A DNA stretch of 11,205 bases, from positions 1 through 11,205 of the forward strand of contig JAAMXY010002508.1 of the NCBI GenBank assembly GCA_019677205.1, written 5' to 3'. Of this stretch, positions 1 through 5,902 are shown piece by piece (the first letter of the stretch is position 1; each line of letters starts with the position of its first letter). This stretch comes from Pinguiococcus pyrenoidosus. Lineage: Eukaryota > Sar > Pinguiophyceae > Pinguiochrysidales > Pinguiochrysidaceae. Under the pieces are notes generated by a model. It saw only the letters and a program-made list of their open reading frames with translations. It had not been told where the DNA came from and ran no database searches. The translations under genes were made by a program, and so were the position numbers.

Positions 1-853
1 CCTTTTGGTAGGTCTGGACCTGCGCCTCCCTCTCAGCTTTCTCCCTGGCCCGCTGCAGCCGAAGCGCGCGCAGCTCCGCCTCTTTGTTCAGCCGCCGCTC
101 CCGAGCTTCGTGGAGGATGCGGAGCCGCGCGACCTCCCGGCGAATGGCAATCTCCGCCCGGAGCTCCGTGTCAGCAGCCTCATCGAGCAGTCGCACGTGC
201 TCTCGCACGCTCTCCGCCAAGGCCTCTCGGCCACGCTCCTTCTTCTCGTCAGCCGCATGACGTCGCCAAGCACGCAAGTGCTTGCGCCGGGTTTGCCGGC
301 TCCACTGCATCATGGCCGCCTCGTTGGCCGCAAGCCATTGTGCCCGCTGCCACAAGTGTATGACGGCTCGTCGCAGCTTGGCGTTCCACCAAGCGACGCG
401 GAGCCTCCCGAAACCGTCGGCGTGCCGCTTGTACGTGGCCCGGCGGCGCCTCTCGACCCTGCGGATCTTCTGCTGCAGGACCTTGTGCTTCCTCAGCCTG
501 AGCAGCATGCGCTCCATCAGCCGGCGCTCGCCCATCGCGAGCGCCACGGCGCGCTGCTCCTTGAGGGCCCGGTGGCGACAGGCCCATGTCACCCAGAACA
601 AGAAGGCGCGGCCTGCTCGTCGCTCCCGCAGGATCTCCGCTCTGCTGCGGAGAAGCCTCTCCTCGTCGAGCCAGTGACGCCATCTTCTCACTCCCCGCTT
701 CTGTAGGCGTGCGTTACAATGGTGCTCCGCACGCTTCACCCGATACCGCTCCTCCACCCCGTGGTGGCCCTCAAGCGCGGCCTGCTTGTGCAGCAGGCGC
801 ACGCGCTGCGCATCGCCAATGGCTTGCAACTGGAGCTCTCGAAACCGCTTCAT
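1..853 (-). CDS. Trp/Arg-rich helical protein with coiled coil, Sfi1- or IQ-like (3' end off window)
   Basis: An open minus-strand frame runs from the ATG at 853-851 to the left edge without a stop, giving 284 codons. Residues 1-200 are very basic and rich in Trp (residues 58, 61, 87, 90, 155, 156, 168, 173, 184, 196), with helical blocks such as RRWRHW, FLFWVTWA, HLWQRAQW and LRAWRRHA. Residues 200-284 form a charged E/R/A/L helix (LRAEIAIRREVARLRILHEA), typical of a coiled coil. Spaced Trp in Arg-rich helices is characteristic of Sfi1-type centrin-binding repeats and related IQ-like proteins of centrosomes or basal bodies; that assignment is inference. The frame stays open upstream to the stop at 1078-1076, so the start is uncertain. 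The ATG at 853 has poor context, while the better-placed ATG at 1056-1054 lies in another frame and would need an intron. The protein lacks its C-terminus here, so myosin-tail-like or trichohyalin-like proteins remain possible. Confidence 0.7.
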   Translation of the reverse strand, partial: MKRFRELQLQAIGDAQRVRLLHKQAALEGHHGVEERYRVKRAEHHCNARLQKRGVRRWRHWLDEERLLRSRAEILRERRAGRAFLFWVTWACRHRALKEQRAVALAMGERRLMERMLLRLRKHKVLQQKIRRVERRRRATYKRHADGFGRLRVAWWNAKLRRAVIHLWQRAQWLAANEAAMMQWSRQTRRKHLRAWRRHAADEKKERGREALAESVREHVRLLDEAADTELRAEIAIRREVARLRILHEARERRLNKEAELRALRLQRAREKAEREAQVQTYQK

Positions 854-1329
854 CAGCACGCCTCCCCTGCTGCCAAAGCGCGCTGTGGCAATATCTCGCC
901 GTTGCGGAGGTTGGAGGCGAGAAGGGAGAGGGGCGCCAGAGAACGAAACGCGGCGTTCAAGATGGGCGAGCTTCTTCGGTCGAACTTGGTCGGTCGGGAA
1001 AAGTCCGGGAGTTCGGGGCTGCTTTCTACCCGGTATGCAATACGGTTCCGCACCATGGCAAATCTGAAATCGCAATCAGGCGCATGTATCCGACCGGCAT
1101 TCTTTTGAAACTAGAGATTGACAAGCGGACAAATTGATTCGAGCCATGAACGGGATCGAAGGTGACATGAGCCAATGATGTGTTGGTGTGTGGGCGTCAA
1201 AGATTCTTGGAGCATAGAAAAGCCGTGATCGAGTGCCACAACCAAACAACGGAAGACCGAGAACTCCGGAGGACCGCAAAGCACGCAGTGTTCCGGACAG
1301 GAGGTGCAACGGCACACATATCCTGATAG

Positions 1330-1370
1330 AACTCTTTATCATGTAATTGATATCTATAATTTAAATAAAA
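1330..1370. promoter_or_regulatory. AT-rich island, possible promoter element
   Basis: This is a roughly 40-base stretch of almost only A and T (ttgatatctataatttaaat at its core) inside GC-rich flanks, between two divergent genes. Such islands often mark nucleosome-depleted promoter DNA. No transcription start can be read from sequence alone. Confidence 0.3.
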
Positions 1371-1505
1371 CGACTGCTGGATTTTCAATTTCCTCGGATT
1401 TGCCTTCTCTGTCAACTTGATTCACCCTCGCCCACCAGAATCACGTACTCGGTGAAACGGTGCGGCTTCCCCAGCTGCTCCATGCGAGGTTGCTTAGTTC
1501 CTCAT

Positions 1506-1535
1506 GAAATGTGATATAAAAAAATTGAAATACCA
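1506..1535. promoter_or_regulatory. AT-rich island with TATA-like run
   Basis: The sequence gatataaaaaaattgaaata at about 1512-1531 contains a TATA-box-like core, upstream of the PP2C gene and divergent from the left-edge gene. It is one of two AT islands in this region. Its function is inferred only from position and composition. Confidence 0.3.
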
Positions 1536-2013
1536 CAGAAGACTGGAGATCTCCACAAACTCTGGTCCAAGTCTAGCAAGACCTCGGCATGCGCCGGCAA
1601 CTTCTCCCGTCTTCCTGAACCGGCGCGACGAGAAAGCGCGCCTCTGCTGTCCGGAGCGCTCGGCCTTGTCACTCGGTTCCCGCCGGGTCGGATCGATTCC
1701 GTCGATCACAGCGATCGGGCGCTTTGTGGAGCTTGGCATCGCAAAGCGGCTGTCCTCTCCCCACGAAGCCACAAGAAGAAACGCTGGCAATCGGAGAGGC
1801 GGAGCATTGGACCTGAAGATCCGGGGGGGAAATAGTAGAGCTATCCCAACCACCGGCGCATCTGGAAGTACAGTGCCCACTTGTGGTCGGAGCGAGCTGA
1901 GCCGTTGAGACGGTCCAGGACGAGAAGAGGGATGTCGAATCCAGAGAAAGGTCAGCATTCCATCCTGTGCGAGAGAACTTGGGTCAGGTCCATCGAGGTT
2001 TGTGCGCGAGAGG

Positions 2014-2277
2014 ATGTGCGCAGCACAGCGAGAAAGCGCGGATTCCGAGAGTGTCCCCTCCGAAGCGCTCTCGGCGGGGAGAGAAAATCCGGGCGGGCTC
2101 GCGAGAAGAGAACACCTGGAGTTCGACCGATCTCGTTCTGTGGTCAGAGCGACGAAGCCGGGAGAACGTAGCCTTTTACGAAGCGTAGTACCTGCACGTC
2201 CCTGTGAAGGCGCCTCGAAGCCGCTTTACTAACACGCTTCCGCACGTAGGGCAGCGTCCCATCCCAGGGTTTCTAAG
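2014..2277 (+). other. Candidate 5' exon region of the PP2C gene
   Basis: The coding frame entering at 2370 has no ATG of its own, so a start must lie upstream across a splice. An acceptor at 2248-2249 (cgcacgtag) sits 16 bases after a perfect TACTAAC branch site (2227-2233). The donor at 2278 (ctaag then gtgaga) then leaves a 28-nt exon, 2250-2277. Phase requires the preceding exon to end one base into a codon. The frame from ATG 2014 satisfies this with donors at 2168 (82-nt intron) or 2204 (gtgaag, 46-nt intron). ATG 1932 with a donor at 1951 also satisfies it, but needs a 299-nt intron. These alternatives cannot be ranked without transcripts, and the region could partly be UTR. Confidence 0.35.
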
Positions 2278-2369
2278 GTGAGACCGATTCCACGCGCAGA
2301 ATGGCCTCGGCTGGCGGGAAAATGCCGGAGGAAGCGGCCCTTACTTAACGCGCTGCCCCCATCTGCCAG
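2278..2369 (+). other. Intron of PP2C gene (92 nt)
   Basis: The donor is AAG before GTGAGA. The branch-site match ACTTAAC lies at 2343-2349, followed by a pyrimidine-rich tract and the acceptor TGCCAG. It splits a codon after the second base (AG before, G after) and opens the frame into the downstream exon. Confidence 0.65.
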
Positions 2370-4729
2370 GCGCGCCGTCAAGGAGGAGGATAAGAAGGAG
2401 GACTCGTCGAAGGATGCGCCAGAACTGGCGGAAGAGAAAGGCTCCGAGTTGAGCAGGAGCGAGATCAAGCCCACGAGCCGAGGCGATGGCGATGGGGTAA
2501 GACTGGATCCAACCCTGCNNNNGCTCGTGAGCTGATCAAGGAAGCGGCCTGAGCTCATGATCGTGCGTGTTCTGCAGGACAAGAATGCTACGTTGAAAAT
2601 GAACCACCCGATATTCAGCTTCTTCAGAAGAGGCTCTACAGACAAGATGAGCTTTGAGGAGCTTCAGAAGAAGATGGAGAAAGGCGAGCTCGACAGCATA
2701 ATGGAAGGGCCGGACGGCAACCGGCGAGCGTCAGATATTTCACACATGACAAACATGACCGAGTCCACCAATGGCGGGGTGCTACAGCAGCAGCGCGACA
2801 ATGGCCACGAGCAGAAAATTTCACACGAGCCAGCAGTAGAGATCATCAACGAGCCGGAAATCGACGTCCCTTTTGTTCTCACGGAGATTGTTCTGAAATT
2901 CACCACGCTTTCGGAGGGCAACGAGACGCCGGCGTTCCTCGTGGACACGAGGTGCGTTGCCGACGCCGGCTCGACGCTCAGCCGATGTCCCCGGAACCTA
3001 AGCTTCTTCCGTCTCCTGCTCTCTGTCCAGTGGCGCTTCCATCGGCAGGGGACCCGCGAATGAGGTGGCGGTCCCGACAGACACAACGCTCGAGGCGGAC
3101 AAGCATGCCATGATCGTCTACAAGCACGATCGCAAGGCGTTCTACTTGAAGGACATGGGCCTCGAGCATGGCGCTGCCGTCCGCATAGAGGCAGGCACCG
3201 GACTCCGGCAGTGGCGGCTGTCAGAGAATGCGCTTTTCAGCGCCGGGAACTCCTCCTTCAAAGTGGTGGAGAGCGACGACACCGGCGTGCTCATCGAGGT
3301 TGGAGCGGGGCCTCTGAAGGGTGAACGCCGGCGCGTCACCCAGAAGGGCGCCAGCCTGGGGCGGGCGACGGACAACGTCTTGAGCATCGGAGACCGCGAG
3401 CTCAGCCGGCGGCACAGTCGCATAGAGTACGAGGCCGAGGACGGCAAGTTCTACCTCTGCGACCTCAATTCCACCAACGGCACCTACATGCACCTGGTAG
3501 GCCCGTACGAGGGTCTGTGGCGGCTGTCTCTGAACGACCACATCTTGGTCGGGCGGACGGGGTTGAGCATCAATCGATACGATTATGGGGTGAGTGAGGA
3601 GATGGGCAAGAGGCCGTCTATGGAGGACGCCCATGTCCTTATTCAAGACCTGGATGTCACGACCTTGACCTGCGGTCGCTTGGGACCCGCGTTCTTCGCG
3701 GGCGTCTTCGATGGCCACGGCGGCTCGAACACGTCGAACTACCTCAGCCAGCACCTGCACAACACCCTGGCGCATCACCTGGCAGCCGAGGCGGACACGC
3801 TGGTGAAAGCGTACAAGAAGGACAGCGGAGCGTACGGCGGTAGCAAGGAGAAGACGCGCAACAACTCCTTCGTGTACGACATCACCGAGGGGCTCCTGAG
3901 TACCTTTGGACTGGGCTCGTCGGCGGCGGCCGCACCCGCCGACGAAGGATACGGCCGCATCCCCTTGCCGCCGCCGGTGCCCCGACCTCATGTGACCCCG
4001 GCCGGGACGTCGCAGGGCTGCTGCAACTTTCGCCTTGGGGGCGATCTTGACCGGCGCGTGTCCCACGTGCTGCTCAAGGCCTTCGAGGAGACCGACGCCG
4101 CGATCAGCCAGAAGGAAGAGGAGGGCACGAGCATGGCCGGCTCCACGGCCACGACGGCGCTGATTCTCCGGGACCGCCTTTGGCTGGCGAACGTGGGCGA
4201 CAGCCGGACCTTGCTGTGCCGCAAGGGCGAGGTCTACGCGTTCACGCTGGATCACAAGCCGGACCGCGAGGACGAGATCGCCCGGATCAAGGCGGCGGGT
4301 GGCTTCGTGATCCACCACCGAGTCCTCGGCGAGCTGGCGGTCTCGCGAGCGTTTGGGGATGCCGAGTACAAGAAGGGCATCCAGGAGTATGTGGCGCAGG
4401 ATGACTTGAAGAACCTGCGGCAGGGCACCCTCATGGGCGGAGGCGACGAAGAGGCGGACCTGTCCCGGCCAATCCTCACCGCCGAGCCCGAGATCCAGAG
4501 TTTGCGGCTGACGCCGGACGACGAGTTCTTACTGCTAGCGTGCGACGGCTTGTTCGACGTCTTTGACAACGAAGAGGTCGTCGAAGTAGTCCGCGAGGAG
4601 ATGCGGGAGCACCAGGACGCCCAGCGATGCGTCGAGAAGCTTTCACACCGTGCCATTCACGAGCGAAACTGCCGCGACAACGTGACGATCGTCCTCATTA
4701 TTCTGAAACCCTCCTTCTGGGAAGACTAA
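2370..4729 (+). CDS. FHA-FHA-PP2C Ser/Thr protein phosphatase (N-terminus unresolved)
   Basis: This gene encodes a metal-dependent PPM/PP2C phosphatase with phosphothreonine-binding FHA modules. Supported exons are 2370-2496, 2578-2951 and 3049-4729 (stop TAA), joined in frame. The acidic and basic N-terminal linker leads to a helix with RRGS and RRAS motifs. The canonical FHA domain (about 3350-3590) shows GR (3359-3364), SRRHS and STNGT. The PP2C domain starts with RPSMEDA (about 3614) and contains FDGHGG (3707-3724), AGSTAT, ANVGDSR, LDHKPDREDEIARIKAAGG, AVSRAFGD, ACDGLFD and RDNVTIVLI, so all the usual metal ligands are present and it should be active. No membrane segment is seen. Plant KAPP also joins FHA to PP2C, so recruitment to phosphorylated partners is a reasonable inference. 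Oddities are a degenerate extra FHA-like domain and a long insertion inside the catalytic domain. The initiator is upstream of 2370; ATG 2599 is the first Met in the exons shown. Confidence 0.88.
2497..2577 (+). other. Intron of PP2C gene (81 nt, contains N gap)
   Basis: The donor is GTAAGA after GATGGG and the acceptor is TTCTGCAG before GACAAG; the join is phase 0. Four undetermined bases lie at 2519-2522, so the true length may differ. If the intron were retained, ATG 2557 inside it would be in frame with the downstream exon. Confidence 0.75.
2519..2522. other. Undetermined bases (assembly gap)
   Basis: Four N characters sit inside the 2497-2577 intron. They may stand for a gap of unknown size. 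Confidence 0.95.
2952..3048 (+). other. Intron of PP2C gene (97 nt)
   Basis: The donor is AG before GTGCGT and the acceptor is TCGGCAG. It is a phase 2 intron: AG plus G restores an Arg codon, giving VDTR joined to GPANEV. This fits the FHA-like fold that continues across the junction. Confidence 0.8.
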
Positions 4730-5007
4730 GGGCCGGGTCAGGCGGTCGCACCGTGTGGTATGGTAACACTCGCGTAAGGTCAGAAAGTCTGAAGATTCCA
4801 TGGGAGTGATTGGCGGTGTAAGTTCAATGCAAGGCTTCAGAACCTTTGATACCTTTAGCGTAGGCGTGGCTGTACATAACGCCCTGTCAATCATCCTTGA
4901 TTGCCTGATGTCTGCGGAGCCTTGCACGAGGTCACGGCCACGACCACGACCCGCGGTTCGCTTCGCTAGCAGGCAACGTTGGGACGGGTGGCGTCGCATC
5001 ACCAACC

Positions 5008-5055
5008 AAACCATCGATCAAACCATCGATCAAACCATCGATCAAACCATCAATC
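5008..5055. repeat. 12-bp tandem repeat, four copies
   Basis: The unit is aaaccatcgatc, starting at 5008, 5020, 5032 and 5044. The first three copies are identical and the fourth has one change (g to a). The core atcgat is palindromic. The unit length is a multiple of three, so it creates repetitive open frames in every phase (TIDQ or SNHR). This explains apparent ORFs here and is not proof of coding. Confidence 0.95.
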
Positions 5056-5575
5056 CATCATCTGTTGCCGTGCGCAACACGGATGCCAGCCTGGCGAAGA
5101 GGAAGCATTGATATCAGAAGTGCATCCTGCCGGAGCACGACGACGACACAACGATGCACCCGCTGACGAGATGTTGAAGATGATCAAGACGGAACTGTTG
5201 TTGCCGACGAAAACGAGAATCTACTAATTTAGACAGCCCCGTGGCGGAAGCAGCAGCCAAACCCAAAATCCGAAGAAAGGCAAAATAGGGTGCGCCGGAA
5301 AAGGAACGCGCCCACCAGCTGGCTGAACCTGAACTTGGCGACGAACGAGAAGTTCTCACCAGTGCAACTACAGCAGCTGCAGATCCACCACACGCTCTGT
5401 AGGATGGACGGATCCGCCAAAGCGTGACAAGAAAGCAGTCCAATCCGCCGCGTACCACAGCTTCGAAGCGCCACGACTCGTTCTCGACATGTAACCGTCC
5501 CCACATCAAGTGGTCCAAGAAGTTCACCGTATTACCGTATTCTCACGCTCTTTGCCTGCGGTAAACAAAGTATTT

Positions 5576-5598
5576 TAAAATTATTTGAAATAATTTTA
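5576..5598. repeat. AT-rich perfect inverted repeat
   Basis: Arms of 11 bases (taaaattattt and its complement) flank a single G at 5587. It lies inside an AT-rich block (5560-5612) ending about 290 bases upstream of the ankyrin start codon and just before the in-frame ATG at 5618. The block could be promoter DNA, a cruciform-prone element or the 3' end of an intron, since it ends in attacag. Confidence 0.85.
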
Positions 5599-5812
5599 TT
5601 AATTTATTACAGAGCTCATGAACTTTATCCATATTGAAGTGACTCCAGCTGGCCTTCAACTTCAACCACACCTGATTGGCCGAAACCCTCGTTTCTTTTT
5701 GCATTCGGACGTGGTGCAAGCTGCCGCTCTCCGCCATATCTTTCGGCGCCGCTCGACCAGTTCGGACGACCCTGCCACACGCCCACTTGCCCCCCTGCGG
5801 AGACTTCCTAAG

Positions 5813-5886
5813 GTGAGCGCTGTGCGGCGGCGCAGCGACAAACGGCGTCGATTTAACGCGTGCGATGCTTTCATGTCCGGGCGCAG
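5813..5886 (+). other. Probable 5' UTR intron of ankyrin gene (74 nt)
   Basis: The donor is CTAAG before GTGAGC, an atttaac branch-like site lies at 5851-5857, and the acceptor is GGGCGCAG. The size matches the other introns. Removing it puts the ATG at 5903 first in the ankyrin frame and deletes the in-frame ATG at 5873. If it is retained, the frame is open back to ATG 5618. Confidence 0.5.
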
Positions 5887-5902
5887 CCGGAACACTTGGA
5901 CC

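Larger units (their letters stand above)
854..2013. other. Divergent intergenic region
   Basis: About 1.16 kb separates the divergently transcribed left-edge gene and the PP2C gene. Two AT-rich islands lie in GC-richer DNA: 1330-1370, and 1506-1535 with a TATA-like run (gatataaaaaaattg). They are the best promoter candidates, presumably one per direction. Open frames on both strands around 1494-1958 have unstructured, low-quality translations and no recognisable domain. The leftmost part, up to about 1075, could still hold 5' coding or UTR sequence of the minus-strand gene. I see no tRNA or other RNA gene. Confidence 0.5.
4730..5617. other. Intergenic region between PP2C and ankyrin genes
   Basis: No gene can be supported here. 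The region holds the PP2C 3' flank, a 12-bp tandem repeat (5008-5055), an 8-bp tandem duplication accgtatt (5526-5541) and an AT-rich palindrome just before 5618. Around 5223-5241 a TACTAAT sequence followed by acag resembles a branch site and acceptor. The frame after it (5242 to about 5429) reads a short basic then Gln-rich peptide ending in RMDGSAKA and a stop, but no matching upstream exon is evident. A minus-strand frame of 137 codons at 5114-5527 has no recognisable domain. Confidence 0.5.

Noticed and set aside
249-683. Minus-strand frame of 144 codons
   Set aside because: It is a shifted frame of the left-edge gene, with a low-complexity Ala/Gly/Arg translation.
5-706. Open frame of 233 codons on the plus strand
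   Set aside because: It is antisense to the Trp/Arg-rich coiled-coil frame, which has clear helical protein character; the plus translation is Pro/Leu-rich and featureless.
1494-1958. Overlapping open frames on both strands between the divergent genes
   Set aside because: Neither shows a domain, motif or coding-like composition; both probably exist by chance.
1629-2040. Exact 12-base repeat cgagaaagcgcg at 1629-1640 and 2029-2040
   Set aside because: The flanks are not similar and a single 12-base match in GC-rich DNA can occur by chance; an E2F-like role is not supportable.
2301-2348. Short frame starting ATGGCCTCGG with good start context
   Set aside because: It ends after 15 residues, lies inside the proposed 2278-2369 intron, is out of frame with the PP2C exons, and has no GT donor that could rescue it.
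3221-4318. Minus-strand frame of 365 codons
   Set aside because: It is antisense to the FHA-PP2C exon, whose catalytic motifs are complete; the length reflects high GC content.
5008-5055. Tandem repeat considered as a CRISPR array
   Set aside because: The units are contiguous 12-mers without spacers, in a eukaryotic context.
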